This document shows, piece after piece, positions 45,016 to 54,514 of a stretch of 64,000 bases of DNA. The stretch lies in NCBI GenBank assembly GCA_965201045.1, contig OZ241746.1, positions 3,844,001 to 3,908,000 of the forward strand, read 5' to 3'. Below the pieces are notes generated by a model that ran no database searches, was not told the DNA's origin, and saw only the letters and a program-made list of their open reading frames with translations. The position numbers and the translations under genes were made by a program. Position 1 is the stretch's first letter; each line of letters begins with the position of its first letter. This DNA is from JAPORK01 sp026710285 (GTDB taxonomy: Bacteria; Pseudomonadota; Gammaproteobacteria; Pseudomonadales; Endozoicomonadaceae).

Positions 45016-45762
45016 TTACAGCGGTAAAAAATGGTGATTCTGCAGACGTCGTACTTCTGTAGTAAATTCACTATTATCATAAAGTTTAAAAATTCTGTAA
45101 CCGGGTCCTTGCTTTTTGTCGATACAAAATGTTGCAGAACCGGGCAGAAACTGCACACAGGTTGAAGGTGTTCCTAAAAGGCGAATAGAGTGATAGTCAC
45201 TCTCCCACACCTGATGAATATGACCATGAATAACCGCTTTTACACAGTGGTAATCACTGATTAGCCTGAACAGTGCCTCACTGTCAATACGCTCTTTATC
45301 TAAACCACTGCCGATATCACAGACAGGATGGTGCACCATTATCAGCACTGGTGATACCGGATCTTTTTGTAACTGCATCTGTAAAAAAGCCAGTTCGTCT
45401 TCAGTTAACACGCCGTGAGCGTATCCCGGACACTTGCTGTTAAGTTGTAACAGGCGCCAGTGACCTAAATGTACCTCTCTGACAAAACGATCAGCCATGA
45501 AAGCAGCGTTATCATGATTGCCCGGTAACCAGGACCACTTAATGCCGGTTTCGTCCATGGTTTTGCAAAGCCAGTGATAGCCTTCTCTTAAACCATCATC
45601 GCTAATGTCACCGGTTAACATAATATAGTCAGGAGAAGATTCACTAAGCGCCTGCCGGAGTACAGCTGTAAAGCTTTTGCGAACATTGATACCATTAAGC
45701 ACTCCGGTAGCGGCTTTACAGATATGCGGATCGGTTAACTGGAGTAAGTAGTGATAAGACAT
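45016..45762 (-). CDS. cpdA: 3',5'-cyclic-AMP phosphodiesterase
   Basis: 248 residues, calcineurin-like metallophosphoesterase. Motifs in order: LQLTDPHIC (Asp-x-His), MLTGDISDDG, WLPGNHDN, MVHHPV, IHGHIHQVWE, and the CpdA-type LLGTPSTCVQFLPGS. It lowers cAMP and so affects CRP-controlled genes; that would be relevant to a host-linked bacterium, though a regulatory role here is inferred. Intact. Confidence 0.92.
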   Translation of the reverse strand: MSYHYLLQLTDPHICKAATGVLNGINVRKSFTAVLRQALSESSPDYIMLTGDISDDGLREGYHWLCKTMDETGIKWSWLPGNHDNAAFMADRFVREVHLGHWRLLQLNSKCPGYAHGVLTEDELAFLQMQLQKDPVSPVLIMVHHPVCDIGSGLDKERIDSEALFRLISDYHCVKAVIHGHIHQVWESDYHSIRLLGTPSTCVQFLPGSATFCIDKKQGPGYRIFKLYDNSEFTTEVRRLQNHHFLPL

Positions 45763-46287
45763 TAGTTTAAATAAATAACCTTCAATGTTGAACAGTAGTC
45801 ACGACGTTACAATAAAAAAACCGGGCTGTCAAAAAAGCTGACTCTCATTTTGTCGCTGTTTATCCGGATCGACAGTTTAACAGTAAGAGAGAATAGCTTA
45901 AAACTTAAAATAAGTGCAACAGCCAGTTTATTTTTTTTGCGCAAATAGTAAATATTTTGTTGACTGGCGTAATTTTAGTGTGTTAATTTTTTCATATACC
46001 TTAAATAAATTTAATCGAAGCAAAAAAATCTAATTCATGTTATTTAAACTTCATTTGTCGTTTTAAAAATAATTCATAAAATAATCAGCAAACCGGATAT
46101 AATGCTTCTGTTTTGTCTGCCAAAATCAGCAATATAAAAATTGCAAATGCAGCCAGAAGCGCATCAACAATAACCAAAAACAGCCGGATGTTTGCAGCGT
46201 TGATAAAATCGTTATTTTTATGATTTACACATTAACGGCAGCAACAAATCAAAAAAATGCAGCAGAAAAAATTCAGGGGAGTATGTA
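45763..46287. other. Intergenic region before the filament-like genes
   Basis: 525 bp, AT-rich, no gene seen. A TATAAT at about 46098 may be a -10 box for the gene at 46288. AGGGGAG at about 46274-46280 is its ribosome site. Confidence 0.4.
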
Positions 46288-47604
46288 ATGAAGACTGCTA
46301 GTGTTAACACCGTTCACTCTACTAATTCTTATCAATCTAAACCTTTGTTAAGAGGTATTACACAGACAAATTTACATGGACAAAATATTGCTGGTACTTC
46401 GTTACACAGCTCAAACAGTAATCCGATTGATGGTCTTTCATATCTTGCAATGATTCTGTCACATGTGTTTTCAAAAATTAATGTATCTTTCAATACAGTA
46501 ACAAAACGTCTGAGGGAAAGTAAAAAAAAATATGATGAACTGTCTGCGCTTGTAAAACCAGCAGATGAAGTAGTAGACAAAATGGCAAATTTGGCTATTG
46601 ACCATGCAGGAGATCTTAAATTTGCAGATCCTACAACCAGTTTAAGAAAAACAACATTATCTTTTGAAACATATTTTCCATATAAAATACCAGCTTTAGC
46701 AAGTATTCAGGTACCTGTGTTTAATGGAGATTATCAAATAAAGATGACTTGGTTAGTTGGTATAATGGCCGGTATGTCAACAGAGTATAGTAACGCGGTT
46801 GCTGAGCAGGCAGTTCAAATCTTCGGTGGCTGGCACAATTTTCAGACTTCTAAGTGGCATCCACCCGGGTATCCGCATAATCAGGGAAAATATAAACTAT
46901 TTACGATAGACGATTTTGGTGATTCCAAACTTATCCAAGTCAAGAATACCTGTGGTGATTATTACTCAAATCCATTTCTGCCTCTAGATGTAGATACGAG
47001 GCACTTTGTTAACTACGATAAAATAAAGCAACTGAAAACTTTATTATCATCTCATAACTGGTTACCGTCAGGTTTTGAGAATCATATGAAATGTTACGAA
47101 ACAGAGTTATTTAAAGAGGGCAAATCTTTTGCGGAGATAGAGAGTCAGTTTACAACTATAAAACAAGAAACAAGCTCTTATCCAGGAAAAAGAGCATTTG
47201 ATCCAAGTATAACTGTAATGAAAAATATTGTTACAACAAAAGATGTATATGATTATAATGTAAGAGATTATCCTGTTGATTACATCTCCGCAACACCGAA
47301 AAATTATCTGATAATTGATGATGAATTACAAAAAATTATTGATCTTGTTAAGCATTTACAGCCATCAAGTACGCTTACACTAGCCCAACTAAGAGATGTG
47401 AGTACAGCACTAAAGTTAAGTGAGTTAAGAGCAATAGTTAATGATGCCAGGAAAAAAATGTTTTCCCTGAATGCACTGAAAGATACAGATACAGCAGAAC
47501 TTAAAGCGCAGGTCAGTAATATTCAGGTAGTATCAGAACTTGTTTCCGGTCTCATATCAAATTTTAAAACCGTCGTCAGCTCTTTTGCACAACATATGAG
47601 CTAA
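46288..47604 (+). CDS. EspA/SseB-like secreted protein candidate 1
   Basis: 438 residues. No signal peptide; a Ser/Asn/Thr-rich start (TASVNTVHSTNSYQSKPLL). A hydrophobic helix (DGLSYLAMILSHVFSKI, about 50-66) is followed by a coiled-coil-like RLRESKKKYDELSALVKP. The C-terminal ~100 residues (LQKIIDLVKHLQPSSTLTLA to the end) are shared with the genes at 47800 and 49461. About 200 residues of unrelated sequence (TYFPYKIPALASIQV onward) are inserted between. The 49461 protein without the insert aligns in plan with T3SS filament proteins EspA/SseB. It could instead be an effector or translocator. No T3SS apparatus genes are in the window. Confidence 0.55.
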   Translation: MKTASVNTVHSTNSYQSKPLLRGITQTNLHGQNIAGTSLHSSNSNPIDGLSYLAMILSHVFSKINVSFNTVTKRLRESKKKYDELSALVKPADEVVDKMANLAIDHAGDLKFADPTTSLRKTTLSFETYFPYKIPALASIQVPVFNGDYQIKMTWLVGIMAGMSTEYSNAVAEQAVQIFGGWHNFQTSKWHPPGYPHNQGKYKLFTIDDFGDSKLIQVKNTCGDYYSNPFLPLDVDTRHFVNYDKIKQLKTLLSSHNWLPSGFENHMKCYETELFKEGKSFAEIESQFTTIKQETSSYPGKRAFDPSITVMKNIVTTKDVYDYNVRDYPVDYISATPKNYLIIDDELQKIIDLVKHLQPSSTLTLAQLRDVSTALKLSELRAIVNDARKKMFSLNALKDTDTAELKAQVSNIQVVSELVSGLISNFKTVVSSFAQHMS

Positions 47605-47799
47605 CCAACGAAATACGTCATATAAAAAATATTCTGGTACCCAAATTAAATACACGGTAAACAAACTCAGGATTACCGGTTTGTGAGCTAAAAGCAAGGT
47701 ATCGTCTTGCTGTGCGAGCATAACAAATCAGAAGTGTATAATGCCCTTTTAATCAGAGTTACCACACATTGAAAGTTATAAGTTTTGGAGAATTGTCCT

Positions 47800-49119
47800 A
47801 TGAAGATCAACCGTTTTGATTCAGTTCACTCTGCTAATTCTTATCAATCTAAACCTTTATTACAAAGTGTTGCACAAACGAAATTATCTGCACAATCTGT
47901 TGTCAGCGATAAATTAAGTATGTTGAGTAATCATATTGAAGTCGGTTTATATCTTGCAATGACCTTGTCAGATCTATTCACAAACAGTGATGCATATTTT
48001 AATACAGTGACAAAACGTATGGAGGAAAATAAAAAAAAATATGATAAACTGTCTGCGCTTGTAAAACCAGTAGATGTCGTAGTAGACAAAGTGGCAAAAC
48101 TTGCTATTGATCATGCAGGAGATCCTAAATTTGCAGATCCAACGCTGACTCCAATCAAAATTTATACAATTAATATTGATAATAACGTAACAGAGTATTT
48201 TCCATTTAATACGCCACCTGATCCCGATTATCCGTATGGACGAGTTTTTGAAACTAGGCAGACAGAAAAAATACGAACTGTCATGGGTAATGTTTATAGA
48301 GCTTTAGATTATGAAAATCCAGCTAATATAGATAGTTATGAACGTGACATAGGCGTGACCGGATACTCACCTGCCACTGATTACAGTGTATATAATAGTT
48401 ATCCCGGGTGCTATATTGATAGCGATACATGCAAACTGCTTCCAGTATTAAATTACCCTTCTACTTGGAAGTGCAAGCCAAGAGGATCCACGACTAATTT
48501 CAAAGGATACACGAAGCATAATATACCAGCGAGTAGTGATAGTCTTATAAGTATAAAGTATATTGGACATCCTATAAATATTTTGCTCCATAACGTACCA
48601 AATCATTTTGTCCTGGCAAACAAGATTTCTTTAAAAACGCTTATGGAATGCACTAGTGCCGGAATATTACAGAATGATAAAAGGGGAATTTACAAAATTA
48701 TAGATCAAATGACGCAAATAAAACAATCCATAAAAAACGACGCTGATCATGCTGATTTTGAACCTACTTTAGCTGTGCTGCAGAGAAAAAAAATGAGAAG
48801 AACCTTGAAAGAAACCATTCATATAGTAGATGATAATGAATTACAAAAAGTCATTGGTCTTGTTAAGAATCTACAGCCATCAAGTACGCTCACGCTAGCC
48901 CAACTAAAAGATGTGAGCACATCACTAAAGTTGAGTGAATTAAGATCAATAGTTAATGATGGCAAGAAAAAAATGCTTACCTTAAATGCCCTGAAAGATA
49001 CAGATGTAGTAGAGATTAAAAAACAAGTGGGCAATATTCAGGTTCTATCAGAATTTTTTAGCGGCATTATGTCTGCTGTAAAAGCAATGCTTGGCTTTTT
49101 TATCGACCGGATGAGCTGA
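47800..49119 (+). CDS. EspA/SseB-like secreted protein candidate 2
   Basis: 439 residues from ATG 47800, which has TTTGGAG nine bases before it and gives the same start as candidate 1 (VHSANSYQSKPLL); a TTG at 47785 is in frame but sits on the ribosome site. N-terminal ~110 and C-terminal ~110 residues match candidate 1. The central insert is different in sequence (EYFPFNTPPDPDYPYG onward) though similar in length. Only EYFPF/TYFPYKIP looks shared at the insert border. The pattern suggests a conserved frame with an exposed variable region. Confidence 0.55.
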   Translation: MKINRFDSVHSANSYQSKPLLQSVAQTKLSAQSVVSDKLSMLSNHIEVGLYLAMTLSDLFTNSDAYFNTVTKRMEENKKKYDKLSALVKPVDVVVDKVAKLAIDHAGDPKFADPTLTPIKIYTINIDNNVTEYFPFNTPPDPDYPYGRVFETRQTEKIRTVMGNVYRALDYENPANIDSYERDIGVTGYSPATDYSVYNSYPGCYIDSDTCKLLPVLNYPSTWKCKPRGSTTNFKGYTKHNIPASSDSLISIKYIGHPINILLHNVPNHFVLANKISLKTLMECTSAGILQNDKRGIYKIIDQMTQIKQSIKNDADHADFEPTLAVLQRKKMRRTLKETIHIVDDNELQKVIGLVKNLQPSSTLTLAQLKDVSTSLKLSELRSIVNDGKKKMLTLNALKDTDVVEIKKQVGNIQVLSEFFSGIMSAVKAMLGFFIDRMS

Positions 49120-49180
49120 ATACTATTGTAAATTATTGATGTACATTACGGCAAATTAAAAAACTTATGACGTTTAATTA

Positions 49181-49413
49181 CTATCTCTTAGTCACATGTT
49201 TTAAATTTTTATTTTTATCCTGGCAGCGCTTGTTACTGAATATACCAGCCTTTTTAGTATAAAACCGTGGGCTGAGCTTGTTGAAGCCCGGCTGCTTTTG
49301 GTCTTTGGGCTTCCACAGGCTTAGCCCACGGTGCATTCAGTAAAGATTGGTATATTCAGAAGAAAATAAACTTGTAAAAAAATCGAAACTTAAACAATGT
49401 GGCTAAGAGACAG
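49181..49413. mobile_element. MITE copy outside the array
   Basis: 233 bp. Left end CTATCTCTTAGTCACATG (one change), right end GTGGCTAAGAGACAG. Flanks GTTTAATTA (49172-49180) and GTTTAATTG (49414-49422) form a 9-bp duplication with one difference. The inner stem is present but less perfect. This is an independent insertion, which confirms the family can or could transpose. Confidence 0.88.
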
Positions 49414-49460
49414 GTTTAATTGGGGGAGGATTAAGAAATTACAAACTCTGGAGGATTATC

Positions 49461-50111
49461 ATGAATATTGATCATGTTAATAGGGCGTATTCTGCTAAAT
49501 CGCATAAATCTGACTTGCTGTCAAAAGGTATTTTACAGACAACTGCATCCTTACATCATACTCACGATGCATTATCTGAATTAACTCTACCTTCTCTTGA
49601 AGCAGGGTTATATTTTTCATTAACGCTGTTTAATCTACTTATAAACAGTGATGTATCTTTTATTAAAATAACAAAACGTCTGAGGGAAAATAAAAAAAAA
49701 TATGATGAACTGTCTGTGCTTGTAAAACCAGTAGATGCAGCAGTAGAAAGAATGACACAAGCGGCTATTGACCATGCAGGAGATCCTAAATTTGCAGATC
49801 CTACAACCAGCAGTTTAGGATTAACTGATGATAAATTACAAAAAATTATTGATCTTGTTAAGCATTTACAGCCATCAAGTACGCTTACACTAGCCCAACT
49901 AAAAGATGTGAGCACAGCACTAAAATTGAGTGAATTAAGAGCAATAGTTAATGATGGTAACAGAAAAATGCTCGCTCTGAATGCACTAAACCAAAAGGAT
50001 TTAACCATAATTAATGAGCAAACCAATAATATGCAGGTTTTGTCAGAATTCTTTTCCCGTGTTATATCCAGTGTTAATGCAATGGCAGGTTATTTTGGAG
50101 CGCGCAGCTAA
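49461..50111 (+). CDS. EspA/SseB-like secreted protein candidate 3, short form
   Basis: 216 residues, with GGAGG before the ATG. It contains only the shared parts: Ser-rich start, hydrophobic LEAGLYFSLTLFNLLIN, RLRENKKKYDELSVLVKP, then LTDDKLQKIIDLVKHLQPSS and a C-terminal helical region with heptad-like spacing. Length and order (hydrophobic helix, coiled coil, short middle, C-terminal coiled coil) fit SseB (~196 aa) and EspA (~192 aa). This is the likely ancestral form, with candidates 1 and 2 having gained inserts. Confidence 0.55.
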   Translation: MNIDHVNRAYSAKSHKSDLLSKGILQTTASLHHTHDALSELTLPSLEAGLYFSLTLFNLLINSDVSFIKITKRLRENKKKYDELSVLVKPVDAAVERMTQAAIDHAGDPKFADPTTSSLGLTDDKLQKIIDLVKHLQPSSTLTLAQLKDVSTALKLSELRAIVNDGNRKMLALNALNQKDLTIINEQTNNMQVLSEFFSRVISSVNAMAGYFGARS

Positions 50112-50547
50112 CCAGTAACACCTCTGCCTGATGCAGACAGGTTAAGATAATCTCACTCTTCGGATAACTTCAATAATAAGCCGCCATTTTTACAAATATG
50201 TGATCATTTCCACCAGTGCATACTCTTATATATAAGCATTTAATTGGGTGTAAAAATATTTAAAAATTTTTTTTGGATTTCTGTTTTCGCAGAAATCTCA
50301 TTGGTATTTACAGTGTATTTTCTATAAGATCATACATACTGCAAATACTAATGTATAAGAGAATGCAATTCCTGCCGGAATGACGAGGTTATTTCAGCAT
50401 CAGTCGATTGAAAAAACTTTTATTATTCAATCAAAAACTCCGAACCCGTTTTTTTAAAAGGATAAAATACCTTTTCCTTACAATGAAAGCCCCCTTAAAA
50501 AACAGTAAAGTTTTGCAGGGTCAGCCTTTGGTGTTTTTTACATTCAG
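50112..50547. other. Intergenic region between candidate 3 and tkt
   Basis: 436 bp without a supported gene. It holds an 8-bp stem hairpin, GATTTCTG...CAGAAATC, at about 50275-50296, and TTCCTGCCGGAATGACG, a form that recurs near 41280. A plus-strand frame at 50408-50695 overlaps the tkt end and is not credible. Confidence 0.4.
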
Positions 50548-52548
50548 CTATTCATTCAATAGTTTTTTTGCTGCCATTATCACATTTTCAACAGTGAGCC
50601 CAAAGTGCTTAAACAGTTCAGCAGCGGGTGCTGATTCTCCAAAACTGTTCAGCCCAACTATACGTCCATTTAATCCTACATATTTATGCCAGTAATCGGT
50701 ATGTGCGGCTTCAACAGCTATCCGTTTGCTAACCGATTGTGGTAAAACAAGTTCTCTGTATTGCGCTGTTTGTCTGTCAAAAATAGAAGTACATGGCATA
50801 GAAACCAGTCTTACACGGTAGCCTTCTTTACTGAGCATTTCCTCCGCCTGTGCTGCTAAACCCACTTCTGAACCTGTGGCAATAAAAATAAGATCAGGCG
50901 TTCCTGTACAGTCTTTAAGAATATAACCACCCCGCTCAATATTTTTGAGTTGTTCTTTGTTGCGGGACATAGCAGGTAAACCCTGGCGTGAAAAAACCAG
51001 TGCAGTTGGTCCTTTTGTATATTCAACTGCCTGTTTCCATGCCACTGCTGACTCTGTTTCATCGCAAGGACGCCAGGTATAAAGGTTTGGTGTCATACGC
51101 AGTGTCGATAAATGTTCGACTGGCTGATGGGTAGGACCATCTTCACCCAGACCAATAGAATCATGCGTGTATACATGAATAACATGCTGTTTCATTAATG
51201 CCGACATACGTACTGCATTACGTGCATAATCAGTAAATACCAGAAAAGTACCACCATAAGGAATAAAGCCGCCGTGCAGTGCCATACCATTCATAATGGC
51301 TGTCATTCCAAATTCGCGCACACCGTAAAAGATATAGTTGCCAGAAGCATCTTCTTTACTAATGCCTTTTGCATCCTGCCATAGTGTCAGATTGGAACCT
51401 GCCAAATCAGCTGAACCACCGGTTAACTCTGGCAGCAGAGGTCCAAAAGCATTGAGTGCATTTTGAGAGGCTTTTCTTGATGCTACTTTTTCACTGCGTG
51501 CCTGGCAATGGTTGATATACAGATCTGCCTGCGATGAAAAATCTTCGGGTAACTGCTTTGAGATGCGGCGCTTAAATTCTTTAGCCTGTTGAGGGTGATC
51601 CGTTTCATACTGAGAAAAACGTTGATTCCATTGGGCTTCTTCAGTGGCTCCCTGCTCACAGGCATTCCAGCTCTGATAAATAGCATCCGGAATAATGAAA
51701 GGAGGGTATTTCCAGTCTAATTGTTTACGGACCAAGGCTATTTCTTCTTCACCTAACGGGCTGCCGTGGGATGATGCTGTGCCCGCTTTATTAGGTGCTC
51801 CACACCCGATAATCGTTTTACAGCAAATTAATGTGGGGCGCTCTGTATCTGCTTTAGCCATTTCAATTGCAGTATCAATAGCGCCTGCGCTATGACCATC
51901 AACATCGGCAATCACCTGCCAGCCATAGGCTTCAAAGCGTTTAGCTGTATCGTCTGTAAACCAGCCTTCCACTTTTCCATCAATAGAAATACCGTTATCA
52001 TCATAAAAAGCAATCAGCTTTCCCAACCCTAAAGTACCGGCAAGAGAAGAAACTTCATGTGAAATACCTTCCATCATGCAGCCATCCCCTAAAAAGACAT
52101 AAGTGTAATGATCAACAATGTTATGCCCTGGCTGGTTAAACTGAGCAGCCAGCGTTTTCTCTGCAATGGCCATGCCCACTGCATTGGCCAGTCCCTGACC
52201 TAAAGGACCTGTGGTCGTTTCCACCCCTGGTGTGTATCCAAACTCAGGGTGTCCGGGGGTGCGTGAGTGTAGCTGACGAAAATTTTTTAAATCTTCAATG
52301 GTTACATCGTAACCTGTTAAATGAAGTAGAGTATAGATCAGCATAGAGCCATGACCATTGGAGAGTACAAAGCGGTCTCTGTTATGCCAGAGCGGATTAC
52401 CGGGATTGTGTTTGAGATGTTTTGTCCACAGTACTTCTGCTATATCTGCCATTCCCATAGGTGCACCGGGATGCCCTGATTTAGCTTTCTGAACTGCATC
52501 CATACTCAGAATACGGATTACATCTGCCCGGCGTTTGCTGTTTATCAT
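50548..52548 (-). CDS. tkt: Transketolase
   Basis: 666 residues from the ATG complement at 52546-52548 (MINSKRRADVIRILSMDAVQ), which fits the family start; an in-frame ATG nine codons upstream (52573-52575) is possible. It moves two-carbon ketol units in the pentose phosphate pathway with thiamine diphosphate. Motifs: SGHPGAPMGMADIAEVLW, NGHGSMLIY, GDGCMMEGISHE with DDNGISIDG for ThDP/Mg, GSADLAGSNLT, and HDSIGLGEDGPTHQPVEHL. Intact. Confidence 0.96.
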   Translation of the reverse strand: MINSKRRADVIRILSMDAVQKAKSGHPGAPMGMADIAEVLWTKHLKHNPGNPLWHNRDRFVLSNGHGSMLIYTLLHLTGYDVTIEDLKNFRQLHSRTPGHPEFGYTPGVETTTGPLGQGLANAVGMAIAEKTLAAQFNQPGHNIVDHYTYVFLGDGCMMEGISHEVSSLAGTLGLGKLIAFYDDNGISIDGKVEGWFTDDTAKRFEAYGWQVIADVDGHSAGAIDTAIEMAKADTERPTLICCKTIIGCGAPNKAGTASSHGSPLGEEEIALVRKQLDWKYPPFIIPDAIYQSWNACEQGATEEAQWNQRFSQYETDHPQQAKEFKRRISKQLPEDFSSQADLYINHCQARSEKVASRKASQNALNAFGPLLPELTGGSADLAGSNLTLWQDAKGISKEDASGNYIFYGVREFGMTAIMNGMALHGGFIPYGGTFLVFTDYARNAVRMSALMKQHVIHVYTHDSIGLGEDGPTHQPVEHLSTLRMTPNLYTWRPCDETESAVAWKQAVEYTKGPTALVFSRQGLPAMSRNKEQLKNIERGGYILKDCTGTPDLIFIATGSEVGLAAQAEEMLSKEGYRVRLVSMPCTSIFDRQTAQYRELVLPQSVSKRIAVEAAHTDYWHKYVGLNGRIVGLNSFGESAPAAELFKHFGLTVENVIMAAKKLLNE

Positions 52549-52683
52549 CTGGTGAAAACCCCAACTTTTGATCATAAAGAATACTATAACTAGCCGTTCA
52601 TTTTAACTGTAATCACAAGAAAAATAAACCATGCAGAAGCTTTTTGTGCCTTTGAAACAGAGTAAAGACATTCCGGACACAGT

Positions 52684-52881
52684 CTGTCTCTTAGTTACAT
52701 TTTTTTTATTTACAGGTTTATTTTCTACTGAATATACCAATCTTTACTGAGTGTGCCGTGGGCTTTGACAAGCTCAGCCCATGGTTTTATATCAAACAGG
52801 CTGGATATGCTGTAACAGTCAACCCGCTAGAATAAAAGTCAGGAACTAAACCTGTTGGTACTGTAAAGAAATCTGAGACAG
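52684..52881. mobile_element. Degenerate MITE after the tkt start region
   Basis: 198 bp. The left end CTGTCTCTTAGTTACAT is good; the right end is eroded (CTGAGACAG). The inner stem is shortened. The flanks GGACACAGT and TAGTCTGAA do not match, so no target duplication is visible. It abuts a TnpB remnant. Confidence 0.7.
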
Positions 52882-52882
52882 T

Positions 52883-53065
52883 AGTCTGAAAGGTAGAGCA
52901 AGTTTAGAAATAAGAGAATGGGTCTGTAAATGTGGAGCTGTATTAGATAGAGATAATGCTGCCAGAAACACTTTTACGCTCGGGCATGAGCGTCTTGCAG
53001 AAGGAATCCTCCTTCCTAAAGGAAGGAGGAGATTTCAAAATTATGTGGTTGAGTATAATATGTGA
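52883..53065 (+). pseudogene. TnpB (IS605/IS200-type) C-terminal remnant
   Basis: 60 codons in one frame ending at TGA 53063-53065, too short to be an intact gene. They encode REWVCKCGAVLDRDNAARNT, the zinc-finger half and the terminal Asp region of TnpB (Cys-x-Cys-Gly, then D-R-D-x-N-A-A). The rest of TnpB and tnpA are missing. TnpB is an RNA-guided nuclease ancestral to Cas12; this piece cannot be active. Confidence 0.75.
53008..53029. repeat. Perfect 10-bp hairpin inside the TnpB remnant
   Basis: CCTCCTTCCT, two A, then AGGAAGGAGG. IS200/IS605 elements carry terminal hairpins that TnpA recognises, but this one lies in the coding remnant, so the match may be accidental. Confidence 0.6.
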
Positions 53066-53158
53066 TTGATAATAATACTTCAGTTACGCATCCTAATCAG
53101 TAGGAGCAGTCTTGTCATGCTATACATTGCAGCTTCAATGATATGGCAGACTTGATCA

Positions 53159-53719
53159 TCATCCTGCGCTGGCGGGGTTATTCGTATTAGGAGGGGCGTC
53201 CTTCCGTGATTCGTTTGTTGTTTCTAATTTTACCTGTTGTACCTGTGTGGACTCTGCTCCAGCAGTTGATTGGCTGTCTTCTTCTTCTTTCTGCTTCCTG
53301 TCGTTTTCTGCTTTCTCTTTTGCTGCGTTTTCTCTGTTCTGACGCTGTTGTTTGTCTATGTCATCAACTGCTGATGCTCCTAGTGCGAAACCCTGAGCAC
53401 CAGCGGCAGTACCAATAAGTGCAGCATCTAAGGTAGGACCAATACCTGCCGCTAATCCAGACATTGCTAAAGCGGCTAAAAGACCACCAAGGACAGCACA
53501 AATTGCGACAAAAAGAAAAGGATGTTTTGATGCAAAATTCCTTATTTTCTCTGGCATTGATTTTAAATAATTTACAGCGCCTTTATTTTTTTTCGCTAAT
53601 TTTTTATCTTCTCCTTGTTCTTGCGTCTTCTCTAAGCCGACAGTGCCTGATGTTTCATTGATTCTTTTGAGTTGAATTTTACTTCTGCCACCTGCACCAC
53701 TCACTGCATCTATACTCAT
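53159..53719 (-). CDS. Membrane-hairpin protein, effector-like
   Basis: 186 residues, not recognised. No N-terminal signal peptide. A basic stretch (LKRINETSG, KKLAKKNKG, KSMPEKIRNFASK) precedes two Gly/Ala-rich membrane segments (FLFVAICAVLGGLLAALAM and LAAGIGPTLDAALIGTAAG, about 70-115). The C-terminus is highly charged, Gln/Glu/Lys/Asn-rich, probably disordered or coiled coil. AGGGGGC stands before the ATG. A central Gly-rich hairpin without a signal peptide is seen in some T3SS-delivered membrane proteins (EspZ, SseG types), but it could be an ordinary inner-membrane protein. Confidence 0.55.
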   Translation of the reverse strand: MSIDAVSGAGGRSKIQLKRINETSGTVGLEKTQEQGEDKKLAKKNKGAVNYLKSMPEKIRNFASKHPFLFVAICAVLGGLLAALAMSGLAAGIGPTLDAALIGTAAGAQGFALGASAVDDIDKQQRQNRENAAKEKAENDRKQKEEEDSQSTAGAESTQVQQVKLETTNESRKDAPPNTNNPASAG

Positions 53720-54514
53720 GACTGCCCCCTTTATTTTGGTTACTCTCTATATTTATGTACAATGCAAATATTTTGTATGTTAATGAAAAGGATCATTCTT
53801 TCAAAGCGAGAACCAAAAATATTTATCAGTTAATAGGTTAGATTTTTTGACTTTCAGGTTAGCAAAAACTATTTTGAAGTGTTACAGCTTTTAAGGACTG
53901 CTTGTAAAGCTACTTATACTATTCGACCTGAAGACACTGTACTTTTTCATGCTACCATTATTCAGTGTTTATCCAAACATAAAATTTATTCTTTTAAAGT
54001 AGATAAAGCAGATATAGTTGTTTTCAGGATATTTTTATAGTACTTCATCATACAGCAGATACTCTGTCTGCTGAAAATAAATACTTTATGCTAATCCTTC
54101 TGAACATTATACAATACACAGTATGGGAATAACAATAACTTTTTTTAAATTACTAAAAAATATTGTTTGCTATTTATAAATAAAGCAAGTTCTCTGCTGG
54201 CAGGAAGTGTACAGAGACTTTTGGGTACGCAACATGTTATCTCTTCTCATTATAACCATCAGCATTTAAAATATGCCTGCAATATCATATGGTTAGATTA
54301 TCTGTCTGCTGTCAGAATCAAATAAAAAAGAAACAGGTCTTACTATGTGCTTTTTATGCAAGATAGAAAAAGTCATATTTTATACACTATTTATTCTGAT
54401 ATGATGTTTACTTTATATTTGTACTTTAAGATTTACCTGATAATTTAAACCAGATCAGGTAGATAAAATACATAACGTTCACATGAATGATGCACGGGGT
54501 GCTTTGTATTTTTT
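53720..54514. other. Long AT-rich intergenic region before hemA
   Basis: 795 bp. The only coding-like stretch is 53852-54040 on the plus strand, open for 62 codons (NYFEVLQLLRTACKATYTIR, later HKIYSFKVDKADIVVF) with a possible GTG at 53879 and no good ribosome site. It may be the remnant of a small gene. Nothing else is recognised. Confidence 0.3.

Noticed and set aside
50408..50695. 95-codon plus-strand frame near the tkt end
   Set aside because: Mostly antisense to tkt, with no recognisable features.
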